Shown piece by piece: positions 45,506-57,399 of a DNA stretch of 64,000 nucleotides; within the stretch, counting starts at the first letter, position 1; every line of letters begins with the position of its first letter. A program made the translations under genes and the position numbers. This DNA is from Aurelia coerulea (Eukaryota > Cnidaria > Scyphozoa > Semaeostomeae > Ulmaridae), in contig CM076959.1 in NCBI GenBank assembly GCA_039566865.1, positions 7,361,501-7,425,500 of the forward strand, given 5' to 3'. The notes below the pieces were generated by a model. The model saw only the letters and a list, made by a program, of their open reading frames with translations, was not told the DNA's origin and did not search any database.

Positions 45506-45626
45506 TCGGGACGGTAATACAGTTGATAAATAAATCTTGTGCTTCGGCACGAAATACAGCGATATAGCTTGTTCTTCAGAACGAATTAAAACGTTAAGTT
45601 TTCCAGTAAAATTTGGGCTTCGGCCC
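45501..45626. repeat. Array of four TTCG/TTCA tetraloop hairpins
   Basis: GTCCTTCGGGAC (45501), GTGCTTCGGCAC (45539), GTTCTTCAGAAC (45571) and GGGCTTCGGCCC (45615) are four 12-nt perfect hairpins with 4-bp stems and a TTCG or TTCA loop. Three are followed by GAA. The stems differ while pairing is kept. See findings. Confidence 0.7.
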
Positions 45627-45838
45627 GAAACGCTTCGAAGCTAACTTGAAAAGTGACTGACTTTGTTTTTCTTTCACAAATCGAATAACAAAACTGTTTA
45701 TGCTTTGCTGACCAACTACAAAGGGCTCGATTTCTATGGTTTTGGAACGCGTATTGTTTATGACGCAAGTTGTTTATGAACTTGGTGTGGGGATAACCCC
45801 TAGCTTTTTGACGACACGCCCGGATCTTGTGCGGTACT

Positions 45839-45952
45839 GAACACAGGTGTATAACACAGGTTGACAGGTTGACAGGTTTACAGGTCACTAGGTTACCAGG
45901 TTTACAGGTTCCAGGTTGACAGGTTGGAGAAAATGCAGGTTGACAGGTTAGA
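45839..45952. repeat. ACAGGTTGACAGGTTTACAGG minisatellite
   Basis: Units of about 9-10 bp (ACAGGTTG, ACAGGTTT, CCAGGTTT) repeat about ten times. Non-coding. Confidence 0.85.
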
Positions 45953-45959
45953 GCACAAT

Positions 45960-46555
45960 AGACAACTTAAGAAAATTTCTGTGGAATGCAAAATATTTCT
46001 TGAGAAATCATTTTGCTCATATATGACATGACTAATTTCGCTACAAACAGTTCGCATTTTGTAGTTTTCTTCATTGTGATATTAACTTAAAGATACACTG
46101 TTGTGGCACTGATTGGATGATGAAGATGATGCAAAAAAATAGAATGAAGCAAGCTTCAAGCTTCTGAGCACACTGACATTCATGAAGGTGACAACGATCC
46201 AACTCCCTATTTTTCAAACAATGTATGACACAAGAACTTTTTTCTTTTTTCACATTTTTTTCTAAACCTGGACATCTGTTCATCATCATGATACAAGGCA
46301 GGCTTCTAAAGGTGACATTTTTATGACTCGTAAAAATACCTTCCAATATGGTTTAAGATCTGTTAGATACGCAGGAGCGAAATCCTGGAACAGCATTACT
46401 GATGTCATCAAACAATCTCCTTAAGTTTTCATTTTTCGTAGTAAACTCAAATCTTATATATTTTCCACAAAATACCAAGTTTAATTTAAAACGTCTCTGA
46501 AGATTTCTACAATCATCAAATAAACTAAAGACGTTAGTACTATAAAATAATATAC
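45960..46555. other. Non-coding stretch, nothing recognised
   Basis: No domain, splice or repeat-end evidence. Confidence 0.4.
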
Positions 46556-46560
46556 TTTTA

Positions 46561-47510
46561 CCGGGTGTCCCAAAAAAAGGTAACAGATTTGACCAGGGCT
46601 AGCAATAAGGATATATGTTGAATCGATCCCTAATAAGTTTTGAAGTACTCTTTCATAGTTAACTTGAAGATTAATACCTAGTTAGTTGATATTGGTGCAT
46701 CTAGAGTTGGAATATTAATCTTGAAAGTCCAAATTTACGTTCATCACCAAACCAGAGCTTTTGGTTTTGGCCTAAACTGAAAACTCGCTGGTCAGGGGAA
46801 TCTCCTCAGTCATAGAATTGTTTTGGACAAAGATTGGTCCTTTGGGTACTCATGTGAATAGAATATAAAAGCTGAAAACTAACAGACATATTAATGAACT
46901 TCAAGTCATGAAGGAATATCGTCCTGCTATCAAAATCAACGCATTTACAAAAGTACACGAGGCCAAGCAAGCACAAGTGAGTGAGCATTTATATGTTCCC
47001 TTGGGCATCCACAATTGCTTGTCTTGTAGTAATATCTAGAGATGTTAAAAAACATTTCATTCAAGGATTCGAGTAATGAAAAATACAATATAGCCCAAGG
47101 GAATTATTTCGCTTATGAATGACTTTTATTAGGCAGATGCAATGTGAAGTTTTTGTTGAATTAAGAACGAAGTCTCTGTGGGATTAAATTCTTGAATCTA
47201 ATTATAGAGCTCAGTTTCAGATTTCTATTACAGTGTGTTTCCAAGCACAATATTTCTTGCTGTACTTCGCTATGATTGAGGAGATTCCACAACGCAGCTT
47301 ATTAACAGCTTAGGCCAAAACCCAAAGGCTCTGGTTTGGAGTAAGAGGCAAGTTTGGACTTTCAAGATTAATATTCCAACTCTCGATGCACCTATATCAA
47401 CAAACTAGGTATTAATCTTCAAGTTAACTATCAAAGAGTACTTCAAAACTTATTAGAGATTGATTCAACATAAATTCTTATCGCTACCCCCGATGAAATC
47501 AGTAATACCA
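46561..47510. mobile_element. Mariner-type foldback element with degenerate right end
   Basis: The left end CCGGGTGTCCCAAAAAAAGG follows TA (46559-46560). Arms of about 200 bp (ATATGTTGAATCGATCCCTA.. near 46650 and its inverse ending ..TGATTCAACATAAATTC near 47475) are clear. The right arm lacks the CCGGGTGTCCC tip, so it is decayed or truncated at about 47500. No transposase. Confidence 0.7.
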
Positions 47511-47554
47511 TATTTGGAGAGCAGTCAACAAAAAAAGCTTCAAATGACTCTAGT

Positions 47555-47715
47555 TTTTGTATCATTAGCTCCACCGATCTCAAAGATGCACCATTCGATT
47601 GCATTTGATGAGTACTTTCATTTGATATATACATTTTTCATATTTGCTTACATAAGCAAAATTTTAATATCTATGACATCATTCACATTTATGACGTCAT
47701 TTCTCTAATAAAGAA
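47555..47715. repeat. Fragment related to the 31.4-kb MITE interior
   Basis: ACCATTCGATTGC..GATGAGTACTTTCA followed by ATGACATCATTCACATTTATGA and a TGACGTCA site parallels the order at about 31660-31775 (ACCATTCGATAGC..GATGAGAGCTTTCA..ATGACATCA..TGACGTCA). Probably a partial relative of that element. Confidence 0.5.
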
Positions 47716-47719
47716 GTAT

Positions 47720-48390
47720 AAAATATAAATCTTTTTAGTCTAATTTGCTTCATCATTTAATTTTATCCATTTTGAGTCTATATTTACCAGATAAAAGGAC
47801 AGGACTGGCAAAAACCTGCAATGAAAGTAAATGCATGCAGCAAAAGGCTAATTTGAGGCTAATTGTGCTAAAAATAGAATCTAAAAAAAATTGAAAAGTA
47901 TATATTTTTGAACTATTACATGTTTCCTACTATTTGAAACAAATTTCAAGAAAATCGGTTCAGTGGTTGATTAAATATAATTTTTCTGGTTAAGGTATGT
48001 CATACCAATTAACCCATAAAAATTGGAAAAAATTGTTTGGTTGCAATAGGTCACTCAACCATTGTAGAAAAAAGACTTTTGGCTGTCATCCCCATATCTT
48101 TTCCAATGACAAATTTAGCATTTCTTCAGTATGTCAGATTTTTTTGCCTAGCAACCACTTAGCAACCACTTAGCAGCATTTCCCCTGCAGTCAAAGTTGG
48201 AAAAAAATTGACTTTTTGCTGGCCTTAGGTCCAATGCTCCATTCCATGTTTTAACTCGAATATGAGGCTCCCTTAAAACGAGGTGAGGTCTGCAGAACAA
48301 CAGCAACACCAAAGTGCAAAGAGAAGTTTCTCAGCCTTACTTTTTTGCTGTAAACATTCGGTTGTGCAAGATTTCTTCAGCTTACAATAA
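47720..48390. other. Non-coding stretch upstream of MULE pseudogene
   Basis: No recognised features. It may contain the leader of the gene that follows. Confidence 0.35.
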
Positions 48391-48392
48391 AT

Positions 48393-49430
48393 ATGGGCAG
48401 TTCGAAACGAAGAGAAAAGAGAAGGGCATCAAAAGCATCCTTTCGGGGCAACAGATATGTTAAGATAAAGCCAGGAAAAGCTGCAAGTATGTCTTTCACC
48501 ACAAGCGAGCTCAATGCCAGTTAGGCCTAGGCCTGGAGGAAAACGCAAAACTTCTGACAATAATGGTTTGTCAGCTAATGCTAAGAAAATTAGAATGTCT
48601 GAAAGCAATAACGGCACACATAATGATCATAAAATAGATTTCTTCACATTGGTGCAGTTTTCAGTATTGAAATCAATTATTATGACTTTAGGATGCCCCA
48701 ACTGTAATGGTATGTTGGTTCTGTAAACTGATGACAACAAGAGAAAAGGCTTTTCTATTCATTTGACAGTGGAGTGTACATCATGTTCTTGGAAAGATGA
48801 AAGGTATTCCTCACAACTAAGAGCAGATCCAAGAAAGAGGGGTCAGAAGAATTTTGAAGCCAATGTTTGAATGGTTGTGGCTTTCAGGGAGATTGGTAAG
48901 GGTCATTCATCAATGCTGGCATTCACACAAGCTATGAACATGCCACCTCCAATAGCTGTTAAATCTTACAATAATATAAACAAATTACTGCTTGAATCAT
49001 ACAATGCAGTTTCTCAACAAAGTCAACAAGTTGCTGCCAATGAAACACGAGAAGCACTTGGATATTGTTGATGGAAATCTTGCAGAGTGTCAAGTGTCAG
49101 TGGATGGCACATGGCAAAAGCGTGGCTTTTCATCATTAAATGGAGCTGTCACTATTATGTCTAAGGACTCTAGCAAATGTATTGATACAGTGGTTATGTC
49201 AAAATCATGCAAATGCTGTCTTTATTGGAAAAACAAGAAGAGAACTCCTGAATATGGAAGGTGGCGACTGCAGCACACTTGTAAAATCAAACATAAAGGT
49301 TCATCGGGGGCAATGGAATGCGCCGGCGCCATTAATGCATTCCAACGATCTGTACCATTTTTGAATTTGAAGGATACTGGGTACCTAGGTGATGGAGATA
49401 CAAAGTCATTTCAGCGGGTTGTTGGCTCTA
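48393..49430 (+). pseudogene. Mutator-like (MULE) transposase, N-terminal half, broken
   Basis: The start MGSSKRREKRRASKAS is followed, after a frame change, by LGCPNCNGMLVL, LTVECTSCSWK, VVAFREIGKGHSSM..FTQAMNMPPP, then VDGTWQKRGFSSLNGAVT, CKCCLYWK..TPEYGRW and KHKGSSGAMECAGAI..FQRSV, GYLGDGDTKSFQRVV. This is the order of the Mutator-like transposase domain: two zinc pairs, IGKG block, catalytic Asp in VDGTW and second Asp in GDGD. Stops at 48724 and 48868 and a shift near 49060 kill it. The sequence is cut at about 49425 by unrelated DNA. It shows that MULE machinery existed in this genome, relevant to the 9-10-bp-TSD elements. Confidence 0.85.
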
Positions 49431-49439
49431 CCCTACGGT

Positions 49440-49540
49440 GGCCCACAACTGTCACGCACAAATACAAAACTAACTCGCACAAATACAGAACTAACTCGCA
49501 CAAACAAAGAACGAATCGCACAAATATAAAACTGCAATAA
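49440..49540. repeat. AACTCGCACAAATACA tandem repeats
   Basis: Four to five units of about 19 bp (ACTAACTCGCACAAATACA and variants) begin exactly where the MULE coding sequence is lost. They are likely the edge of a later insertion. Confidence 0.75.
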
Positions 49541-50985
49541 GAAGCACAAGGTCTAAAATCCTGAATAGAAACAGAAGAAGCGAGACAAAAAGTGTCCAGT
49601 TCTCTCTTCATTCAGCTCATTTAATGCTCGTAGTATTTCTTCTATTGCACCTAGCAGTTCATTTCGCTGTTGCGCTATTTCCCCATTTCGTTTCGCTATT
49701 TCACAGTTTCGTTTTGTGGTTTGCAGACACCCCCGATAGTCGACATTCAGAGAGAAGGAGCTATTTTAACGAGAACAGGGTAGTAGATATTATCTACAAG
49801 ATGTGCTACGGAAGGAGCCAGAAGTGCAACTTTTTCCAAAAGGTGCATGGGTTCTTCTTAAAGATGAATAATGTTTCCTACGACAATACGTATACTTTGT
49901 TACAGTTTGTTACATACCCTGCCCAGTTTATAAATTACTCAATAAGCAAAATTTGCTTCCTTTTCCATCTTCTTCCAATCAAAAGTAAAAAGGTGAATAA
50001 AGTGATGCTGATTCAATTTGTCATAGGTTGTGCAATATGAATAAAATTTTATTTTATTCATATTGCCCTGGGGGGGGGGGCAATATGAATAAAATGTAGC
50101 AACACGCTCATCTATGATTTCACAGGGAAAGGGGTAGTATATTTGAAGGAGAACTCTAGGACCTAGAATCTAAAAGATGGGGAACTTTATTCTCAAAAAT
50201 CTTCCATAGATTCTTCCAGAATCATATATCATTTTAGCATTATGCGACTTTCAAGTATGTTAAAACATTTTCCAAAAAAAATTCAGTGCTATAGTGAATT
50301 TTGACTGGCCTGTAAACCATTTGATACCTATAGAGTTTCATGGGATTCTACTGTGTTCGAATAAAGATATATTAGTAAAGCGATTGGTAATAAAGTCCAA
50401 AGATCTCAGACGTTTCTTCCTGAACTAGTATTTCTTTGAGGATTTGCCATGAAGGGGGACACTCTCCGACAAAAAGTCTGAGAAATGTGTATTCTATCAA
50501 ATTGTATGGACGAGCGTGGTTTACTATTGGATTGCACCCACCGGGAACGAAATCCATGAAATAAACAGGAGCAATTCAAAAAAGCAAATTTGTTATCCTG
50601 TCCTTATGTCAAAACTTAAACCATGGTTTTTAAAACGGATTTTTAAGGTTGAAATTGAGGGCTTTATTGATTAAATACAAAATGCACAGAAAAGGTAACT
50701 TATCATCACAAATTGCAAATTACACTGTAATATCATCTATTTTCTATTTATGTCAATGTTTGTTGATTCAGAGAAACTTTCACTGAATTTTGTCTTGCTT
50801 TGACAGTAGCTAAATTTGTGATTTTGGGTAAAATTTGCAAAAATCCATGGCTTTGCTACCAAAAATGCTGACTTTCTTTTTACAGTCAACACAAACTTAC
50901 CACCAAAACTATGTTGAGTGAAGAGTTAAGCTTTTGGTTGTACTTCAAAGTCAAAATATGTCTGAATGATCTGATAAATTTGTTT
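49541..50985. other. Non-coding stretch with one strong hairpin
   Basis: CAATATGAATAAAAT (50033) recurs inverted (ATTTTATTCATATTG, 50050) and again direct at 50082, separated by a G run at 50070-50081. The rest holds no recognised gene. Confidence 0.5.
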
Positions 50986-50991
50986 TTGTAG

Positions 50992-51400
50992 GCATTGATG
51001 CAGAACGTCGACTTGAGACAACAGTTTGCAGCTGTACTGTGAGTAATGAAATTGGAAGGTTGGCTTTTCAGAACAAAGAAGATGTAGACCGGGCAATCAT
51101 GGAAGCAATTGAAAAGGAGTGGCTTGTTGTTGCTATAATTGACGACTATACCACTATTCATTCTAGGCATCGGCCAGATGATGCAAAAGCTTCAGCTGCT
51201 TGTGTGATGTGTACGATAGTCTGCCGAATATTTCCTGGAATACCAGCTATACTTTTTCAACAATTGAACGTCTCCAATGCCCATCTGGAGTTGATGTTAC
51301 ATACCTAACACGAGAAATGTTGAGTCTTGCAACTATGAATGCATTTGCAAATGTATACACGAATACCATGCCAGGATGGACATGAAGGACATTTTTTTAT
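50992..51400 (+). pseudogene. Fragment resembling DUF6589-type transposon proteins
   Basis: Begins after a T-rich acceptor (TTTTTGTAG). Reads LVVAIIDDYTTIHSRHRPDDAKASAACVMCTIVCRIFPG, then after a frameshift GVDVTYLTREMLSLATMN..YTNTMPGW. The IDDY..IH..RRP and MCTI..IFP motifs recall the DUF6589 family found in cnidarian and fish repeats; I rely on pattern memory, so family is tentative. A single exon plus decay is the likely state. Confidence 0.4.
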
Positions 51401-54400
51401 CTAGAGTACGTAAGCAATCGCTTGGATGTTCATGCATATCACCATTTACAAAATGTAAGACAGATGCGCTGCTTAAGTAACCTCCATCTAAGTAACCGCC
51501 GCTGATAATTGTGATACTACAAAATTTATCAGAGATTTTGTAACTGGTGCATTGCCAAATATTGACCCCAATGTGTTGAATGGTAAGTGTAAAGCAACAA
51601 ATTAACCATGTGTTAAAAAAACCAATAATTTGACCAGTTCTAGCAATTCAACTATATATTATGCCAAATGTTGCTTGTTGCTAGTTAACTTAATAAACTT
51701 GTATCTCATATTTGTCATTATCGCTGCCTGATGTTCAAGAAAATTATCTTCAGGGGGACAGAGTGCAATCTGTGTAGAATGACGTCATGATCATTCCAAC
51801 TTAAGGAAGTGTTTAGCTACATAAGTTTTTGAAATTACAACTTGCTCAATCATGCATGTACAATTTCTGCTATGTGCTTGAGGGGTAAATACAGCCTTTA
51901 AGTAGACTTGTTATCTAAAACATCAATTAAGATTCCCAAAATTTTGAAACCACAGGAACTAGCTTTTGCTTTGCTCTGTAGCCCTTTTCCTCTTTTGGAT
52001 ATTAGGTCTTGGGTAGATATTCTTTAAAATTCTTCAATCTTTAATTTGGGAAAGATGTTCTATGTCAGGGCAATTTTGGGAAGAATGAACAAATTAAGAA
52101 CTGCCTGCTCAAACATTAGGGTCTTGGGATGATATTTTCAAAGGAAAGGCAAATCAAAAAGAGTAATCTTTAAAATGGACACTGGAGGAAATTACTGCTT
52201 TGGTGGAAGAAGCGTCTTCACCTGATTATCTTGAATTTTCAAATTTTCCTGGTCTCTCGAACCAGAGCCCTTGCTATCTCGATGCCATCTTTTTTATATC
52301 ATTTGTTGTATAATTCTTACAGTTCTCGATATTTTGCTTTGAATATCAAATTATTTCATAAAGGTCGCTTATTCAAAAGCGTTGGTTAAGACACACAATA
52401 TATCTTCGGTTTTCAATGACACCCAGTACATGAATGTGTTTTATTACATATTTATAATTGAATTTTGTGTTATCTAAATGTGCTGTGAACTGTCAATACA
52501 ATATGAATAGTTTGGCAAGAATGATGGATTTAGAGCTAATGCCAAATGGCCATCAAAACTTACAGATAACGTATACCCCTTTTTGCCAACCAATGTGTAC
52601 ACTCATCAATCGTTTTATTTCTAGCTGCACTTAAACGGTACTTCAGAACAAAGAGGGAAAGTGCAAGCCGTGCGGAAAGAAATGTCTCACTCTGAACTTG
52701 TGAAGAAGTATGAGAGAAAAAATCAGGTAAAATTATTTCCCTTTCATTTTGTTCATCTTGAATTCAGTATGATGAGGAGATATCATGGACACATAAAGTC
52801 AGTAATAAGGATGTAGTGTACTATTCAAAGCAAAAAGTTCAAGGTCATTGATGGAAGCAACTAGAAAAAGACAACTTGAGTTTTAGGACACTTATGCAAA
52901 AAGAGAGGAAAGGCTGTGATTGTCAACGTCTGTAATCAGTTATGACACAACAGTTGAACTGAATGATGACGAGATTATGATATAATTTCATTCCTATCCT
53001 TATCTTTATCAATCCGTTTTTTGGTAAGTAAAATCCAAAAGTTTAAATACAGAAAAAACGGGAATAAGTATTCTTCCTTCGAGAAACCATGACTATGGAG
53101 AAACAATCTCATATCAGGGTTTTGCCTTTTCACGATTTTGCCTTCTTTCTGTACTGTGTTATTGAGACAATTCTAATGATTTAGTACCAGCAATGATAAT
53201 TGTTAGTGAGTGTTGACAATTGTTAGTTAGTGAAAAAGTTGCAAGAAGTTAAGATACATGCCTATAACATTGGAATGGCAGATCCAGGAAATGGCGGATC
53301 CAGGAACTACTGTACAGGGAACGGTATACGACGGAAGAGATAGACTTGGGGCAAGTCTAGGGAGGTCTCTGTGATCTCCCGTGTCATTGTAAGAATCTAA
53401 GCAAATCTTATGCAGTCATGCCATGATCTAGATCAGGCAAGGAATATCATTTTAATTTTTGATGATCTCAGAGTTCAATTTCTTGAAACGAGCTTCATGC
53501 CACTCAAGTGGTCCAGAATAATTAAAATCTTTAATAGTCGAGAATTTTTTCATTTTTCATTTGGTTCTTTTTGGTCAGGATTACTTGTATGATCTAGATG
53601 GTGCCATGAATGCATAAACATAGCTTTAAAATTGTTATAAAGTGTTACAAAGTCACAGGAGAACCCAGGGTGGCAGGCAATTTATTAAATATTTGGGCAA
53701 TTTTTCTACCAAAAGTGTTAAAGTTTTAACCAATGTCTAGTACCAGAAGTGTAGAGTTAATTTAGCCTTGTCAAGAGGGCTTCCAAATTACTTAGTAAGA
53801 TCTCAAAACAAGTAAATAACATAATTCACACTCAAAGTAATGTCCAAATAGTTACTATAACCTTATAACTGTATATTGCAAAAACATTTTTTAATGCGCT
53901 GGGATAATTAAAACTGCAAATTACAAAGGTTCCTCAGCTTTTTAAGTTCAGGTAGGGTTGCTTCTTAACTTTCGAAAAATTGAACTTACTGTTTCTTGTG
54001 AGCTGTTTCTTATAAAAAGATACATGCACTGACTTAAAGCTTTGTCATCTTACGAAAAATACGTGCATGCTTCCAAGAGTCTACAAATGCGATACAAATG
54101 TCCAGCTTTGGTCGCTGCAGCTGTGTCGCTTGAATATAAAAGGGTGATTTTCTAATGGATGACCTTTGCTCCGATGTAAGTAGCCCAAAAGGTAGATATT
54201 TTTCTACAACATCCCCACAGAATGTCAAATTGATATGAAAGAGCTTTAAAAATAGTATTTCAAATGTTGTGTTGTCGAAATGGTCAATCTATTTTTTCAC
54301 ATTAAAAACAAAATGTACATTTCTTCCGTTTGTTGCTATTTTATTCTTTCTTACGTACATCAGCATTTCATACTTATTTCATGTACCTGCTATACTGTAC

Positions 54401-54540
54401 TGTACGGTAAGAGGAGAAACAACAGCCATTTCTTTTGCGCTGCTGAAAGCAAGGACCGCCATTCATAAATTTATACGAGGTTTTTGGCTGATGTAATTGT
54501 CGATTACCACTCATAATCTCGCAAAAATGACAGCAGAATA
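51400..54540. other. Gene-poor stretch with one exon-like island
   Basis: Only 52624-52728 stands out: a 35-codon frame (LHLNGTSEQRGKVQAVRKEM..) bounded by TTTCTAG and AG|GTAAAA. It could be an internal exon of the preceding fragment's gene. A TGACGTCA site occurs near 51781. Otherwise AT-rich filler. Confidence 0.35.
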
Positions 54541-54550
54541 GGATAAAGGC

Positions 54551-54898
54551 ATGAGGACTAGTGTTATCGAGGAGGACATCACCAAATCGTTCGTTCTGAC
54601 CACGTTCGATGTTGCAGTTCTTGCCATTCTGGAAAGTGGAAAGCAAATATATTTGTTAGTTATTCAAAGTTCATTGGAATCGTATGTTATTTGTCGATGG
54701 CTGGCATATATGTGGCTGAACATTGACGTTTTCGCGCTCCTTTTGTTGGGGGACCTTGTTGACAATGTTGTTGGAAGAAGAAATGTGAACGATTTGTTGG
54801 AGAAACTGGCAGTAGAATGCGGCTCAAAAAGTGGAATTTTGATATCAAAGCCAGATGAAGTACGTATATCATTTGTGCTGCTTCACGATTTTGATTAA
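54551..54898 (+). other. Unrecognised open frame of 115 codons
   Basis: Reads MRTSVIEEDITKSFVLTTFDVAVLAIL.. with a hydrophobic stretch WLAYMWLNIDVFALLLLGDLV and a charged tail. Start context is ordinary and no family matches. A donor-like GTACGT near 54860 hints it could be an exon. I keep it only as a possibility. Confidence 0.25.
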
Positions 54899-54899
54899 T

Positions 54900-55705
54900 T
54901 GTCCTTTTTTGCAAGATACAAATGTAAGTACCTTTTGATTCGCCTCTTATTTATAACGACGGTTTGGTTTTTTAGGCCCGTACAGTAAAACTTTTCCCGT
55001 TGTTCATTCTACCCTCAGCATTGAATCTTGAATATCTCCGGAGGTATTTATGTCAGTTTCAAACTGAAAAAAAGATCCAGATAGTGCTGCAATATTGGCA
55101 TCTTTTGAAGAAGTTTTGAAGATACTTCAACACACAGAAGGAGACCTTCGAATCAAAATATTTAGTCTCCATGAGTATGCGTTTCAGTCATCAATTAGCT
55201 GTTTACTATGACAAACTACAGTGACAATGAGGTCGAATTCAAAGTTTTGGCATTTCTTCAAATTTTGAAATAATTCGTAGCGCCCTTGGTTGACTATGCA
55301 TTAGGGTATTGGGAATAGGTCTGTGCAGAAATTTTTTGAAAATATTCATTTCCCTTGTATCCTATGATATTTTGGCGAAGGGTGGTAAATCGTCCAAAAA
55401 GGGCCTAAATTTGAGATTTCAAATTTCCCGGTTGGTTTTTGGCTCCATTTGATTGGTTTAGAGCATGTCACGTGTCAATTTTGTTAGCCAGTAAGGATTT
55501 AGTGGCTAACACGATTTCATTGTTATATTCTTGCAGGAAATTTAAGCATGATTTTGTCTGGTCGCAAGAAAGAAAATATTTTTCATGCCCTGCTGTTGAA
55601 ACCCTGTTTTTTCTGATTAACTGGTGCAATCAAGCGTTCTCGAAAATTCCCATATATTTATTCACACGGTGTGGATATTCATTTGTAAAGTTACTTGATA
55701 ACAGA
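54900..55705. other. Non-coding stretch, nothing recognised
   Basis: No domain or repeat evidence. Confidence 0.4.
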
Positions 55706-55713
55706 GGAAGAAT

Positions 55714-57036
55714 CAGGGGCGGATCCAGCCCGAAGTTGAAGGGGGGGGGGCAACTTGCAAAGTGGGCGCCAAATATGTGAGAGAAATTGAGCGCGCCGAA
55801 TGCGCGTGAAAATTTTTTGGACGCTTTTCAAATAAAATTCTTTGATTTACTGCTAAATAACACCTTGATTTATATGTTTCCCTCATATTTAAATCGAAAC
55901 AGTTGAAAAATTATTGGCCAGGTAAAAAACTCGGAGATGTCGGAGATGTCGGAGATGTCGGAGCAAAGACTCTCCAACGTTTCTCAACTCCGACTTTTTT
56001 ACCTGGCCTTATATGCTCTACTAAAAAAGTCAGAGATGTCTTATCTCCGACGTTTTTCAACTCCGACTTTTTTACCTGGCCTTATATGCTCTACTAAAAA
56101 AGTCGGAGATGTCTTATCTCCGACGTTTTTCAACTCCGACTTTATTACCTGGCCTTATATGCTCTACTAAAAAAGTCGGAGATGTTCAGAGATTGCATAT
56201 TATATAACTCTCTACAATTCAAATTCTCTTCATTCGCCGTCACAACACTCAATCAATAAGAAACTAGGTCCTGAAATTTGTAGTAACTTTGTCTTAACGT
56301 CTTAATTTATCACTATTCATTGTGGACGGTAAATATAGTTCTTTGAACCGAAAAAATAACGAGAAATAAAGAAGACGTAGATAAAAGAAAGCATATAAAA
56401 GTGGCTCAAGCTACCTGCAATCGAATCCTGGACTATCAAATATCAAACTTCCCGTTGAAATAGATCATTTATCCATGATTTTCGACGGGGAAACAAACAT
56501 TTCAACGGGGAAATAACAGAAACAAGGCAGGGAAATGTTGCAACTCAAACTTAGCGGGGAAACACATTATTTGGCGGGTCATCCTTTAACCTTGGCGGGG
56601 CATCGTTTCAGCGGGGTCGTTACTCGGGGGGGGGGGGGGGTGTATACAAGGAACAAGTGAAAAATATAATGAAAGAAAGTGTCTGCTAGATTGCTTTTCA
56701 GATTGCTCTTACTAAAAATGACGTTTTTCAACTAATTCTTGCTATAAAGTGTCTTATCAGTTGTAAATGAAACAAAAAAACCTGTCAAACTCACCCATGT
56801 CAATTGTTAAAAGACATCTCCGACCTTTTTAGTAGAGCATATAAGGCCAGGTAAAAAAGTCGGAGTTGAGAAACGTCGGAGAATCTTTGCTCCGACATCT
56901 CCGACATCTCCGACATCTCCGAGTTTTTTACCTGGCCAAAATTATTCGTTAGAGTCAGGAAGAGGGGCGCCAAGCTGAGTTTTCATCGTGAAGGGGGGGC
57001 AATTGCCCCCACTTGCCCCCCCTAAATCCGCCACTG
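55714..57036. mobile_element. hAT-type MITE with perfect 8-bp TSD, carrying a nested foldback
   Basis: Ends CAGGGGCGGATCCAG / CCTAAATCCGCCACTG are typical hAT termini. The 8-mer GGAAGAAT is repeated exactly at 55706-55713 and 57037-57044. Without the inner element (55916-56937) and its duplication the hAT body is only about 292 bp, so it is non-autonomous. It contains GGGGGGGGGCAACTTGC.. and GGGGGGGCAATTGCCCCC near its ends. Confidence 0.9.
55916..56937. mobile_element. Foldback element FB1, copy 2, with 9-bp TSD
   Basis: Same termini (GGCCAGGTAAAAAACTCGGA) and same interior as 9571-10720 but in the opposite orientation. The C run of copy 1 appears here as a G run at 56626-56640. AAAATTATT is repeated at 55907-55915 and 56938-56946. 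Arm unit numbers differ between the copies (one extra GAGATGTCG unit here), consistent with slippage within the arms. Confidence 0.88.
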
Positions 57037-57399
57037 GGAAGAATGTAGGATAACACTCAATTGTTTTATGACCCACAAAATACAATTTTGTCTGCTTTGT
57101 GCTCCACTCCAATATGGCCAAGATAAGGTAGGGTAGATGTTTTCATAACTGATTTTTTGACGTCAAAGTAAGACTTACTTTAAGATTTCAATACCTATGT
57201 CAGAGTTGAACTTCCTTACTTTGTTATCAATGTATTTGCTACCTTTTACCATAGTCATAAGAAAAACTATAGTCTGGAAGCGAACAAAAGCCATTGTTCT
57301 ATGTTATTGTCCTGCATTGCGCTAGCACCCAGACCTCTGTAGGTGCAAAGAAAAATTACACCACATGTGAGATGGCAGAATTCCTAGTCTTAGACTGAG

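Noticed and set aside
45839..45952. ACAGGTTGACAGG repeats as a CRISPR-like array
   Set aside because: Units are 9-10 bp with no spacers; simple minisatellite in a eukaryotic genome.
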